Positions 40,292-51,200 of a stretch of DNA of 54,629 nucleotides are shown here, piece after piece. The translations under genes and the position numbers were made by a program. The notes under the pieces were generated by a model. It searched no databases. It was not told the origin of the DNA and saw only the letters and a program-made list of their open reading frames with translations. The number at the start of each line of letters is the position of its first letter. The first letter of the stretch is position 1. This DNA is from a virus. Location of the stretch: the IMG/VR virus record IMGVR_UViG_3300040815_003619, positions 1 through 54,629 of that record; one strand, written 5' to 3'.

Positions 40292-41078
40292 GACAACTTG
40301 AACATGTCATCCAAGACTTCATCTCAATACCTGGCTCGTAGTTATCAAGAAATTTTCTTAATGCCAAAGAGTCTCTAGCAGGCATATTTCTAACAAAAAC
40401 CCCAATCTTGTTCTTATCTCTAATGTCATCAACAGAAACAATTGATCTAATCAAACGATCAGTAACAGCTGTGTCATTTCGCTGAAGACCTTGTTTCTTT
40501 TTTCTCTCTGAAGTTTTTGCAATATCTTGCTCGTCATGTCCAGTAAGAAACTTAACTTGAACAGTCTTTTTTGTCACAGGTAATTCAACTTCAAATAAGT
40601 TTGCACCTTCTGTAACAGGACTTACTTCAAGTCTTTTAATAGCTAATTCTGAAAGATCAAAGTCGTTTTTTGCATTTGTTCCACATGCAGGACAGTCTAC
40701 TTCAACAGAGTATTCTGATCCGTACCCGGTAATTCTAAGTGCAATCATAAGAGCATTTCTGTCACCACTAATAAGCATATCTGGATCAATACTTTTGTCA
40801 ACTAAACAGCTTCTCATTAACTCTGAAAGAACTGTTCCTTTTTTAATTAGTGCTCTACTTGTAAGAATATCCTCTTCTTTAGCTGTCATAGGTCTAATTT
40901 CTAGAGTTTCTCTACCATAAACTGGACTATCTACTGGATAAATTAAACCTTTACTAGGTAGAGGAACAGACTCAATAGGAATATCTAAACCAAAGTCTTC
41001 TTCTAGAACATTAACTCTCTTAATAGGACTGTCTCCACCTACTGGAACACCACCTAATAGCTCACCTCTATCTGACAT
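40233..41078 (-). CDS. T4_baseplate-family protein (gp26/gp51-type baseplate hub)
   Basis: 281 residues. Baseplate hub or hub-assembly factor family of T4-like phages. Seen: IPIESVPLPSKGLIYP near 36-51, ETLEIRPMTAKEEDILTS near 59-76, CLVDKSIDPDMLISGDRN near 93, SVEVDCPACGTNAKNDF near 125-141 and the second CxxC, TCSSCHESS near 260-268, forming a probable zinc pair. The C-terminus ends FFWPDT, the usual end in this family. A sigma70-like promoter lies just upstream, flanked by direct repeats. Confidence 0.83.
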   Translation of the reverse strand: MSDRGELLGGVPVGGDSPIKRVNVLEEDFGLDIPIESVPLPSKGLIYPVDSPVYGRETLEIRPMTAKEEDILTSRALIKKGTVLSELMRSCLVDKSIDPDMLISGDRNALMIALRITGYGSEYSVEVDCPACGTNAKNDFDLSELAIKRLEVSPVTEGANLFEVELPVTKKTVQVKFLTGHDEQDIAKTSERKKKQGLQRNDTAVTDRLIRSIVSVDDIRDKNKIGVFVRNMPARDSLALRKFLDNYEPGIEMKSWMTCSSCHESSEVRLPLGASFFWPDT

Positions 41079-41100
41079 ATACTACATCCTTTATCTTCTC

Positions 41101-41138
41101 TCTAGAGATATTATACCTTAATTTCTAGAGATTGTTTA
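41101..41138 (-). promoter_or_regulatory. candidate promoter with direct repeats flanking the -10
   Basis: Minus-strand -10 TATAAT (41110-41115) with a 17-bp spacer to TAAACA (41133-41138). The nonamer TCTAGAGAT occurs at 41101-41109 and again at 41124-41132, one copy on each side of the -10. Each contains the palindrome TCTAGA. They could be operators for a regulator; this is inference. Confidence 0.5.
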
Positions 41139-41148
41139 ATTATTTTTT

Positions 41149-44100
41149 TTAATTTACTAGTCTTTCAAAAGTTCCTACAATATCATCTAAATTAATAGTA
41201 TCTTCTTCACCTGAACCCATATCTTTTCTTCCTACAAATACAACTGATACTGATCCTCTAAATATACCACTCTGCAAATCTTCATCAGACATATTTCTAG
41301 AAGATATATTTGTAGTAAAGCTTTCTAGAACTCCTAATGTTACATACTCTTGTAAAATTTCTCTTAATCTTCTGTCATATTCAGCAACAAAAGGCTCTAC
41401 TCTAGATGTATAATTTTCAAATAGAAACTCTCTAACAGACATATCTCTAATTCTTTTTCTAATTTCAGATCGTGCTCTTCTAGTTCCTATCGCTCCTGCG
41501 AGACTAGGTTTAACATCATCTTCAGTTCTTGCTGAAGTTACTCTAATTGCATCTCTGCTTAATGCAATTGTATTAATATCTCTAGATCTATAAAGTTCTC
41601 TTAATTCATTTGTGTTATTAGAGCCTAGATCATTTAAGTCATTCAAAATTAGATTTAGACCACTTCCAACTTCAATCCGTTGTCCACTTGGTGACCTACC
41701 AACTTCAGTTCTAGAGATAACACCTAAAGCTCCTACTGTAGCAGGAATAACTTTTGAAATGCTTTCAGCACCCTCTAGAAGTCTTGTTTTAGTTTCACCA
41801 AAATAAGATGCATTATAACTACTAAAGTAATAGTTTCTTCTATGCGACTCTGCCGTTGCCTTTATAATTGTTTTATCTTGATCTTCGACTCCATCAATAC
41901 CTGCGTCACTAGCAAAATTTGTCATATAATAACTTTTTGACCCAGTTACAATTTGGTAATTATAATTTGAAAGTGGAATATCTTGTATATAAAGATATGT
42001 CTTTTCTTCAGAAGCAAAAGTAGCAGAATTTTTACGTAGAACACTACTTTCTATCCCAGGTAAACAAACCATATCACGAAGCAAAAGGTTTTCGTCTTTG
42101 ATCAAATTCGCTGCTTTATTGTAGCTTATAATAGTAGGACCATCTAGATCACCGTCTTCAAGCTCGTCGTTTTCTTCTCTTACACATGCATCAGATGTAA
42201 AGTTACTTTTATCAGCATCAAATATATTTGTTCCATCAAAACCACCTGCTAAGTAAACTGAAAATGCCATGTGTCTTGAATTGTATTCTGCAATTAACTT
42301 TTTTCTTGGATCTAAGTCTTCAAAAGGATTTACATTATAGTCTTTTAAGTCACTATTAACATTAAGATATCTAGCATAGTCACTATGCATTAGCGTTTCT
42401 TCTTGCATAGTACTTAAGTCTTTGCCATCTCTTCGATATGTAGCTAAATTCCAATTAATAAAGTCTTGCTCAACATCACTCGAGCCAGTATGAACAATTA
42501 TTTTTTCTAAATGAAACAAGTTATTATTGTATAGATCAGTATCTATATTATTATCTTCGCTTTTTTCATTCCAACTAGCAGCTACTCCGTCTTGTGTTGC
42601 ATCTGGCAAAAACATTGAAAAGTCAAAATACTTTTCGCTTCTACTTACTCCACCTACGTTTGCAAAATGAAGCAAATCTTCACCTACTGGTTTAACAATC
42701 CTGTCTAATTGTACATTTATATCTTCATTTGTACGGTATCTATAGTTAAATCTTGCATTAATACCCCACGTAGGATTTTCAATGCTTGTTGCTCTACTTT
42801 GCAAGTCGTCAATACGTGGAGAAAACTTATCGTTAGCTTGTGTACTTAGTTGAACTGTCACTGGCAAAGGACACTGTACTACGCCGTTACTAAAAGAACT
42901 ATTGTCAATGGAACCAAAAGAAGAGATATTTGATAGTAAACTATTACTGTCATATTCTGTCATTATATGACGATAACCTCTGAAACCGCTTGGCATTATT
43001 GTTGAAGGCATTTTTCTATTTTCAACATCTTCATGCATTTCTATTCGGATATATTGGCTCTGATTAGGATATTTTCCTTTTGTTACTATTTTTTGTTTTT
43101 CTACTGCGACTTCCCAATTGTAGTATTCATATTGCGATCCTATTTTTTTGGCAACATAATCTTTAGAATAAGGATCTAAGTTACAATTGTCAAACTTTTC
43201 TAAAATAACATCTGATCTATAGTCAACAACTAAAACTCTAAAATATGAATAACTATTACCAGAGTCTGAATTATTCTTTTTAAGCTCTTTTCCTAATGAT
43301 ATTGGCTGAATAATTGTATATACATCTTTATTTCCTACAGAGCCATCAGCTCTTGAATGAAACTTAAATAAGTCACTTACTTTTTTAGTTAAATTAACTC
43401 TACTAGTATCTTGAATAGCAAACGTTTGTGATACTATCCAAGGAGTCGATGCAGTTCTGTATCTTGCTCTAAAATCCTCAAAATTAGGATTACTAGTATC
43501 ACTTGTATTTCTGTCTAAAGAAGAAGATAAAATAAAAGTTGTATATCCACTATCTAAATGTTTTAAGCCGCTATGAAATGCATGTGATGGATCATAAGCT
43601 GAATATAACAAATGACCTTTTTCTTCTATTTTTAGAGGATCTGTATTGAAGACTTTTTTATAATAAAAGTCACTATTTCTATTAAAATTAAAGATAATTT
43701 TATTATCTTCAAAAATATTGTAACCGTTTAGAAATAAGCTAAAAATTCTATCTCCATCTTCATCTAGACTTCCACTACCTATATGTTGACCTAAATCACC
43801 TCCAACACCATAAAATCCTTTTGCAATAGAATTGCTATCTAATGTTTTATTCGATTCTACAACATTAAGCCCAGGATAAACTCCACTAGGAAACATTAGA
43901 ATACCATTAATAATAGGATATAATTCTCTACCATTAGCATCTTCAGTTAAATTATTTGTTACACCATCAATACTTGTCATTCCAAATTGTTCAAATGACT
44001 CTGTTAGTGGGTGTAGTATAACGTTATTATCAATAGAACCTGTGCTCTGATAATAAAAGCCGCCTAAAAAGAATGTTCTTCCAAGTGGTCCACCTTCATT

Positions 44101-44535
44101 AGCGTATACATTGCTGCTAATTTTACCATGATTTGAACTACCACTTACTTGTTCTGCGCCAACAACAAAGCCTGCTTTTTCAACAATTCCTCTGCTATTT
44201 GTTTTTTTACCGTCACCTGCTCCTAAAACTCTAATGAATGATACTTGTTTGTCAAGACCTGTTAACCATTGATCTGCAGCTAGCCTGGCATTGCTTGTTA
44301 CATTAAAGCTACCTGTCGGATCTCCAAAGTATCTTGCAAAAGTGCTTAGGTTTCCTCCAAAAAGTGCAGGTCTTTCTTCACCCATTGAAATAAAACTCTT
44401 AGGTACAAATGCAGGACCTTTATGAGCTGTACCTATAATTGCACATGTATCTTTTCTATAATCAATAGTAGCAGGAGACTCTTCAGTTAGAGTAGCCTCA
44501 AAGCCTTCAACACTCGCTTCAATTTCAGCAGACAT
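41149..44535 (-). CDS. tail sheath protein, third paralog (divergent)
   Basis: 1128 residues. N-terminal half has the sheath pattern AIIGTAHKGPAFVPKSF near 31-47 and RYFGDPTGSFN near 66. The middle carries many of the same phrases as the other two sheaths (HLLYSAYDP, GGFDGTNIFDADK near 764). The C-terminal ~120 residues differ: instead of the NRLxGRIxxxPTRAIEFI ending it has SGIFRGSVSVVFVGRKDMGSG and a long arm. It may form a special ring or cap at one end of the sheath. It lies after the tube gene, just before the baseplate gene. Confidence 0.8.
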   Translation of the reverse strand: MSAEIEASVEGFEATLTEESPATIDYRKDTCAIIGTAHKGPAFVPKSFISMGEERPALFGGNLSTFARYFGDPTGSFNVTSNARLAADQWLTGLDKQVSFIRVLGAGDGKKTNSRGIVEKAGFVVGAEQVSGSSNHGKISSNVYANEGGPLGRTFFLGGFYYQSTGSIDNNVILHPLTESFEQFGMTSIDGVTNNLTEDANGRELYPIINGILMFPSGVYPGLNVVESNKTLDSNSIAKGFYGVGGDLGQHIGSGSLDEDGDRIFSLFLNGYNIFEDNKIIFNFNRNSDFYYKKVFNTDPLKIEEKGHLLYSAYDPSHAFHSGLKHLDSGYTTFILSSSLDRNTSDTSNPNFEDFRARYRTASTPWIVSQTFAIQDTSRVNLTKKVSDLFKFHSRADGSVGNKDVYTIIQPISLGKELKKNNSDSGNSYSYFRVLVVDYRSDVILEKFDNCNLDPYSKDYVAKKIGSQYEYYNWEVAVEKQKIVTKGKYPNQSQYIRIEMHEDVENRKMPSTIMPSGFRGYRHIMTEYDSNSLLSNISSFGSIDNSSFSNGVVQCPLPVTVQLSTQANDKFSPRIDDLQSRATSIENPTWGINARFNYRYRTNEDINVQLDRIVKPVGEDLLHFANVGGVSRSEKYFDFSMFLPDATQDGVAASWNEKSEDNNIDTDLYNNNLFHLEKIIVHTGSSDVEQDFINWNLATYRRDGKDLSTMQEETLMHSDYARYLNVNSDLKDYNVNPFEDLDPRKKLIAEYNSRHMAFSVYLAGGFDGTNIFDADKSNFTSDACVREENDELEDGDLDGPTIISYNKAANLIKDENLLLRDMVCLPGIESSVLRKNSATFASEEKTYLYIQDIPLSNYNYQIVTGSKSYYMTNFASDAGIDGVEDQDKTIIKATAESHRRNYYFSSYNASYFGETKTRLLEGAESISKVIPATVGALGVISRTEVGRSPSGQRIEVGSGLNLILNDLNDLGSNNTNELRELYRSRDINTIALSRDAIRVTSARTEDDVKPSLAGAIGTRRARSEIRKRIRDMSVREFLFENYTSRVEPFVAEYDRRLREILQEYVTLGVLESFTTNISSRNMSDEDLQSGIFRGSVSVVFVGRKDMGSGEEDTINLDDIVGTFERLVN

Positions 44536-44549
44536 ATTATATCCTATTT

Positions 44550-44585
44550 TAACGCAGATTTAATTATAATTATCACCCTGCGTTA
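44550..44585. repeat. 8-bp inverted repeat before third sheath gene
   Basis: Perfect arms TAACGCAG (44550-44557) and CTGCGTTA (44578-44585), 20-base loop. It lies 15 bases upstream of the third sheath start, so it could shape the leader of that message. Confidence 0.6.
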
Positions 44586-44628
44586 CATATCATGTTTTTT
44601 CTAAAAAGCTATTCTGCGTATACTATAG

Positions 44629-44672
44629 TGCCTAAAATAATACTACATAAATGGCAGAGATTATTTTAGGCA
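44629..44672. repeat. 13-bp inverted repeat between tube and third sheath
   Basis: Perfect arms at 44629-44641 and 44660-44672 with an 18-base loop. No T-run follows on either strand, so it is not a canonical intrinsic terminator; it could be a transcript-processing or stability hairpin that changes the sheath-to-tube ratio. Confidence 0.75.
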
Positions 44673-44686
44673 GCTAGAATTCTATT

Positions 44687-45178
44687 TTAGTATTGTAAGA
44701 CGCAGTTATCGAATCGAATCGAGAGGGAAATCTCTGTTGGAGTTCCGTCATCATCATAGCTAAGCTGACCGTAATCAGCAGACTCAATGAGGCAGCCCTT
44801 CATGTCCCATAACTCAACAACTGTTCCGACAGGGTCAAGAAGCTTGATCTGGCAATCTCTCTTATAGAAATCTGCATAACCAGCGCGACCGCTGACTGAC
44901 TCATAGTGAGTTCTTAACCACTCCATAACCTGCTGTGCAGCTGATGGTGCAATGGGATCATAAAGTGTAACGTTCATTGTCTGGAACTCATAACGTCCAG
45001 CTAAATATCTTGTGCTATTGATAAATTTAAGTGTCTGTGTGCTTCCGTTAAAGTTTGGACGAGCAGCGGTCTTCATCAAGAAAGCATCAATACCTTCGAG
45101 AGCGAAGACCCATCTATTTTGTCTTTTCGGCTCAAACTTGTTGGGAATCATTTCAGCAACTGATAATGTCTCTGCCAT
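44687..45178 (-). CDS. tail tube protein (gp19-like)
   Basis: 163 residues. Monomer of the inner tail tube. Seen: RWVFALEGIDAFLMKTAARP near 22-41, LKFINSTRYLAGRYEFQTMN near 50-69, YDPIAPSAAQQVMEWLRTHY near 73-92, and a C-terminal GTPTEISLSIRFDNCVL beta strand. This is a normal size for T4-family tube proteins. It lies between two sheath genes, with a 40-base gap before and a 151-base gap after that holds two inverted repeats. Confidence 0.92.
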   Translation of the reverse strand: MAETLSVAEMIPNKFEPKRQNRWVFALEGIDAFLMKTAARPNFNGSTQTLKFINSTRYLAGRYEFQTMNVTLYDPIAPSAAQQVMEWLRTHYESVSGRAGYADFYKRDCQIKLLDPVGTVVELWDMKGCLIESADYGQLSYDDDGTPTEISLSIRFDNCVLQY

Positions 45179-45218
45179 TTTATTTTATCTCCTAATTCTC
45201 TACTATTAAATATACGTT

Positions 45219-48200
45219 TTATTCGCTAATTGTGTTAGTTACAACAAAATCAAGTGAGACAAACTCAATGGACTTTGTCGGCTGTAAGAAAATTCTTCCA
45301 CGTAAAGTATTGTTCTCAATGTCAATATCTGTTGTTGTGGATGCATCAATTTGTACTTTATATCGCTGTACACCTTGTCTTTGCTGAACTCTCTGCATGA
45401 TTGGCTCAACCAATGATGTAAACCTAGCAAGAGTACTTTCTCTATTAGGCTCAAAGAGAAGTGTTTCAGCAACTTTCTTTACTTGTCTTCTAATGTTAAT
45501 AAGAAGTCTTCTTACATTAACTCTATCAAGTGCTGAAGGATCTTGTAACAATGTCTTTTGTCCAAAGATATACGTCTCTTCTGTTCTACCAGCTGGAACA
45601 TAAATCGGGTTAATATCAGCATCATAAATTTCATCTAGCTCACTTTCTCTTAGATATAAGCTAGAGCCAACAGCACTTTGAATACGACCTCTATTTAGAC
45701 CTGCTGGAGCAAACCAAGGATCTGCAATACTGTCGTTTTGCGAATAAACACCTAAGACACCAACAGAAGCCGGAACCTTAACAGGAGCATTATCGATTGG
45801 ACGTCTAATAAGAACATCTGGGAAGTATGCTGCTGCAAAAGATGTATCCAAAGCTCTTGCTTCAAATTTATCAACTGTATTACCAACATGAATTGTATTA
45901 ACAATGCCTGCAGCAGATCCACTGATAACTTGATTTCTTGTGTTATACTTGTCAATATCCATAATATAGATTGCGTCAAATCTATTTTCACAAGCGCTAA
46001 TTCCATGATCTGTTACAGGGAATGCTGTAATTCCTGGAGTTGCCAAGACTTGAATTTCTACAGCTGACTTATCTGTAAAGATATCAATACCTTTTTTGAA
46101 TGCCTGTGTCGTTGGACCTTCAAAGATATTTGCTACTTCTTCGTTAGCTTCTCTAACAGCTGCTGTGTTTGTAAGATTATATTTCTCTTTATCAAAGATA
46201 TTTAGCCCATCAAATCCTCCCTGTAAGAATGTTCTAAATTTAAGATAACTTGAGTTAATTCCCTTTGCATCTTGATCAACTGAAACAAACCTATCAAGGC
46301 TACTATTTGACTTATTACCTTGAAGTCTTTGATACTCTGCTTGACCCCACTCTTCAACATCCCCAGCTGAGCTAGTTTTTACTTGAATTAATTCTAATGA
46401 GAAGAAGTTTCTATTAAAAGTATCACTAGCTTCAAAGGCAGATTTTGCATTATCTTGTGTCGGGAAGAATTTGGCAAAAGAATAAAGTGATTTATTAAAA
46501 GTTGTATCGCCTACTTCTCTATAGCCACTTGTACCAACATCAACACTAGACTTAAGACCAAACTTAAGACCCCATGGAATAGGATCAGCAGAAAATGCAT
46601 TTGTTCCTACTTTTCTACCAATGCTTCTAACATAAGGTAAAGGAGGAATTGATGCGCTATTATAATGAGTTAATCCTTCCATAAGATTAAGTGGGTCTGC
46701 AAAAGCTCCTGCTGTTTGTAGACTTAAAGGACCTCTAAATCCTACAGGAAGCGCAGTATCAGGGACCTTACCTGAAAGCAGATCAGTAGATAGCTCAACT
46801 CTAACATAAGGATTTTTAACTTCATATAAACCTCTTTGCTCAAGTCTTTGCTTGCCTTCAGCACGATCGAAGTCATAATACATGTGCTTATCACCAATAA
46901 CTTTGGCAATATAGTTTCTAGAGTCTGGATCAAGACTTAAGTTTCTAAATGCAGCTAGCTTATCGCCACGAATAGGATCAGACTCAAAACTTTCTAAAAC
47001 AAGATCAAATCTTCCATAAGGAGAGCTACTTGTTCCTTTAATAATATTTTCGATAAGAACTCTAAATCCTTTATGACTTTGCTCACCGTCGTCTAGAGCA
47101 TGAAGTCTAAATAAATCATAGACCTTTTCAGACAATCCTACACGGCTTGTATCACTTCCTAAACCGTATCCTTGAGAAACAAAGTAAGGAGTTTTTGCTG
47201 TTGCGTATCTATGACTAAAATCTTCAAAGTTAGCAATAGATGTATCTGCTGTATTTCTACCTAATGAAGAAGACATTAGGAACCCGTAAAGACTTCCACT
47301 AAGAGCTACTGTACTGATTTTTTGAACGTCGCTACCTGTTGCAACAGCAACTGTATTAGAAATATCCCAATGTGAATATAGATAGTGTCCTTCTTCTTCA
47401 AGCTTAGTAGGATCTGTATTTAGGACATTTGCGAAATAGTTTGTTTTGCTTGGATCAAAAGAACACTGGAGTGTATTAGAATAAGAAGCGTTTTTGAATC
47501 CGTTAAGTAAGATCTTAAAATCATTACCTGACGAACCGCTTACTTGACCAAAGATATAACCAACATCATGTGTTCCTGCTGTATCTCCAAAAAGTCCTTT
47601 AGCACTATGACCGTCTAAATCAATGTCTGTATGACTTGAACTTAAGACATTATCAAATTGATATGCAAGAGCTTCATCAAAGTCAAGTGATGCATTAACA
47701 CCAGCAGGAGTCATGAGAACACCTCTAACAACTGGAACAGACTCGACGCTACTTTGAAGACCTGCGTCTGAAAGATATCTGCTTCCAGCAGACTCTGACA
47801 TGTAACAGCCTAGAAAGTATGTTCTTCCTGCAACACCCGCTGCTACAGCATTATCATTATAAGCTTTTACTCCTGATCCCTGAACTAGTTGATCACCAAC
47901 AACAAAGCCAGCATCAGTAACTTTGCCTGTTGAAGGATTAGCTTTTTTACCGTCACCAACGCCAAGAATTCTAACAAATGCACCAGCTTGTGAATTTTGC
48001 ATCCATTCATTTAGTGCAAGTGGACCATGACGATGTCCGTTAGAGTCTTTGCTATTTTCTGTAATAGAACCGAAGATTTCTCCAAATTGTTCCATATTAG
48101 CAAAAACTCTTGGAACAAAAGCTGGTCCTCTCTTTGCAGTTCCAACAACACCGGCAGGTGTTCCACTAGGTAAGACCTGCACAGAACGCTTTTGACTTAA

Positions 48201-48236
48201 ATCTATTTCTCTTAATGTAACACCTGCTCGTGCCAT
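45219..48236 (-). CDS. tail sheath protein, second paralog
   Basis: 1005 residues. Contractile sheath subunit. Seen: LPSGTPAGVVGTAKRGPAFV near 22-41 then FGSITENSKDSNG, a repeated interior plan shared with the other two sheaths (YLYSHWDISN, GGFDGLNIFDKEKYN near 670), and a C-terminal sheath signature TDIDIENNTLRGRIFLQP then TKSIEFVSLDFVVTN at the end. The common T4 gp18 is about 660 residues, so this protein carries about 350 extra. It is followed by the tube gene. Confidence 0.94.
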   Translation of the reverse strand: MARAGVTLREIDLSQKRSVQVLPSGTPAGVVGTAKRGPAFVPRVFANMEQFGEIFGSITENSKDSNGHRHGPLALNEWMQNSQAGAFVRILGVGDGKKANPSTGKVTDAGFVVGDQLVQGSGVKAYNDNAVAAGVAGRTYFLGCYMSESAGSRYLSDAGLQSSVESVPVVRGVLMTPAGVNASLDFDEALAYQFDNVLSSSHTDIDLDGHSAKGLFGDTAGTHDVGYIFGQVSGSSGNDFKILLNGFKNASYSNTLQCSFDPSKTNYFANVLNTDPTKLEEEGHYLYSHWDISNTVAVATGSDVQKISTVALSGSLYGFLMSSSLGRNTADTSIANFEDFSHRYATAKTPYFVSQGYGLGSDTSRVGLSEKVYDLFRLHALDDGEQSHKGFRVLIENIIKGTSSSPYGRFDLVLESFESDPIRGDKLAAFRNLSLDPDSRNYIAKVIGDKHMYYDFDRAEGKQRLEQRGLYEVKNPYVRVELSTDLLSGKVPDTALPVGFRGPLSLQTAGAFADPLNLMEGLTHYNSASIPPLPYVRSIGRKVGTNAFSADPIPWGLKFGLKSSVDVGTSGYREVGDTTFNKSLYSFAKFFPTQDNAKSAFEASDTFNRNFFSLELIQVKTSSAGDVEEWGQAEYQRLQGNKSNSSLDRFVSVDQDAKGINSSYLKFRTFLQGGFDGLNIFDKEKYNLTNTAAVREANEEVANIFEGPTTQAFKKGIDIFTDKSAVEIQVLATPGITAFPVTDHGISACENRFDAIYIMDIDKYNTRNQVISGSAAGIVNTIHVGNTVDKFEARALDTSFAAAYFPDVLIRRPIDNAPVKVPASVGVLGVYSQNDSIADPWFAPAGLNRGRIQSAVGSSLYLRESELDEIYDADINPIYVPAGRTEETYIFGQKTLLQDPSALDRVNVRRLLINIRRQVKKVAETLLFEPNRESTLARFTSLVEPIMQRVQQRQGVQRYKVQIDASTTTDIDIENNTLRGRIFLQPTKSIEFVSLDFVVTNTISE

Positions 48237-48260
48237 CTATTATCTCCTATTTTATATTAA

Positions 48261-51200
48261 TTATTCGGGAAATTGAACGCCGCTGTTAGTAACTATGAAG
48301 TCCATCGCAATAAACTCAATAGCACGTGTCGGAATAAATACAATTCTTCCGTTTAGTCTATTGTTATCAACATCTTCTTCAGAATTGTTTGTGTCATCCA
48401 TAACTACGCGGAAGTCTTCAATTCCTTGACCTAGTCTAATTAGAGAAAGTCTATTACTTGCTGCTTCAATAAATCTAGCTCTTGTTTGTTGATCATTTTG
48501 CTCGAAGAGTAATCCTTGAGCTAGTTCTTCAATTTGTCTCTTAATTTCTAAAACAAGTCTTCTTACGTTAACTCTATCAAGAGAGGTTGCAGCTAGTTGA
48601 AGAGTTTTTTGACCAAAGATAACAAATTGTTTATTAGGGAAGTTAGCAATAGGATTGATTCTATTCTCGTATAAAGTATCTCTATCTTCACTATTTAGTC
48701 TAACAACAGTACTTTGAACTCTTTCCAAACCACCTCTATTAAATCCTGCAGGTGCAAACCAAGGAGCAGAAATTGCATCATTTTTTGCAAGTGCGCCAAG
48801 AGCTACTACTGAAGATGGAACTTTGACTAGTCTCTCTGCTCCTTCGACTTCATAACCTGCATCTCTAATGTAAACATCAGGATAGTAAACTGCAGAGAAA
48901 TTATTATCAACAGATCTTTGATCAAACAAAGTAGAAGTTTCTTCAACATCAGGAACTGAAGTGCCGTCAGTAACAGTCTGACCAAAAAGTCTCTTACCAG
49001 CTTCATCATAAGAAGGAATGTCCATTACATAAATTGCTTTACCATAGTCTCTTACTTTTAATAAAGCTTCATCTGTAACAAAACTATCACGAATGCCAGG
49101 AATTGCTAAAGCATTGTAGTTTACTAACATCGGATCTGTCATTAAACGAATTGCATTATTGTATGAGTTGACAATGTTATTATCCAATTCAGCGCCTTGC
49201 ATTAATGCGTCAGATGTTCTTGCTAATCCACTATCAAAGCCACTAGTACTTGCTTTACCTTCAGGGGTAACACTATGTGTCGAAGTAGCTCTATCATTAA
49301 AGTAGTAGCTATCTTCATCCATGATGTTAATACCATCAAAGCCGCCAAAGAAAGTTGCTGTAAATTTAGCAAACTCTGAATATCTATTAAACTTCTTTGT
49401 GTCTTCTGCTAACAATGATGCAAATGTTACTCTATCTTTGTCTGGACTTGAAGTCGATTTTGATAAAATGTCTGCATTTAAGTTTATTGTATAACGAGAG
49501 TTATCAAATTTGGCCGAAGCAACATCAGCATCTCTAATGTACGCAGCATTTTTAATTTCATCGTATGGACCTGTTAGGTCTGCAACTGTACTTCCACTAA
49601 AAGCAACTCTAGATAAAGAGAATTTATTGCTATTGAAATTATCAGCTTCAGAACTATCAATATCAAAAGATGTTCCAAACTTATCAATACATAAGAATTT
49701 AGCATAGCTTTCAAAAAGTCTATTAAATCCTTTTCCTCCTGAATTGTTTGGCTTGTCAATATCGTTAACGCGAGACGTGTTAACTCCCCAGTAAAGCCTA
49801 CTATCAACACTTTCTTGTGTAGATGCTTGTCCTAAATATTCTTTGGGAGACCCTACATTAATATCACCTTTTGTAACCTTAAATCTATGTGGTACAGGAG
49901 GTAAGACAGAAAACGCCAGTGTATTAATATGTGCAGCATCTAAAGTATCAGGAGTTTTACCTCCTGTACCAAAAATTGCACTTGCAACATCTGTGCCAGC
50001 GGCTTCTGATCCAGTCAAGAAAGCCATATTATCACTACGACCATCACGTCCATCTGAAGTTGTCTTAAGAAGTGGAAGCCCTCTAAAGCCGAATGGTAAC
50101 GCCTCTTCTGGAATTTCTTCGTTAATAACGTCAGCAGACATTACAACTCTAATGAGCCTAGAGTTATTAGGGAATGTACCTTCTGTCATTAAACGCTTTT
50201 CGTCAGGTGTTGTAGTGTCTAAGTTAAGAGAAAGTTTTTTGTCCCCAATTATTCTAGCAATATAGTTAGAGCTTTTTGGATCTAAGTTACAATTTGAGAA
50301 GCTCTCAATAATAACAGGCTTTTCATCAGAGTCTCTTAAATCTCTAAGCTCAACTGTAAATGATCCGTATTTGTAGTTAGGATCATTGCTTGCACGAAGA
50401 TCTCTAATAGAAACTTTATAGTTATCTGTTGCATAAACACCGTCGTCTTTTGCTTCTAGGTGGAAAAGATTATATTCTTTATTACCAAAAGGCTGAGAAA
50501 TAAATGAAGGTGATCTTGGTGTTCTATATCTTGTTTCAAACTGGCCGTATGCGTTAGCAATTGATCCTGCAGTATCACCGCTATCTAGACTTAAGTCAGT
50601 AAATGATGACGTTAAACCGCAGAGAATAGCTGCCGGTTTACCAGCTGATGAAGCAACTGCCTTATCAACAGGAAAGTCTGCATAAAGAAAATGCTTCTTA
50701 GATGAAAGAAGATAAGGATTAGTATTTAATACATTTGAAATATAGCTAGGACTATCTGGATCAAATGACACTGGGTACGCTGATGAAGCTCCGTCTACAG
50801 ATGAAGAAAAGAATAGATTAACAATGCTATTGCTATCAATCAGTGAAGCGTCACCTGCAGGTCTTGAACTATCATCATCAGGCTTTGCTGTAACAGAAGA
50901 AGCTGTTAAATAAACAGTTGTATCTTTATCTAAAAACAACATACCTCTTACTAACTGGACACCTAATTCTTGTGAGCTTCCAGAAACGCTTTGGTTGTCA
51001 CTAAACATTGGATATGTATATGACTCATTTTCATCAAGAGAGTGAGACGCAACAAGCATGTGAACAGATCCAGCGTGTCTTAAATTATCTGAAAGTGTTC
51101 CACTAGCAAAAAATCCTGCGTTAGAAACACGACCCGTCTCTTCAAAAGTAGAAGCAGTATCTACATCTTTACCTGTACCTAAAACTCTCATGAAAGTTAA

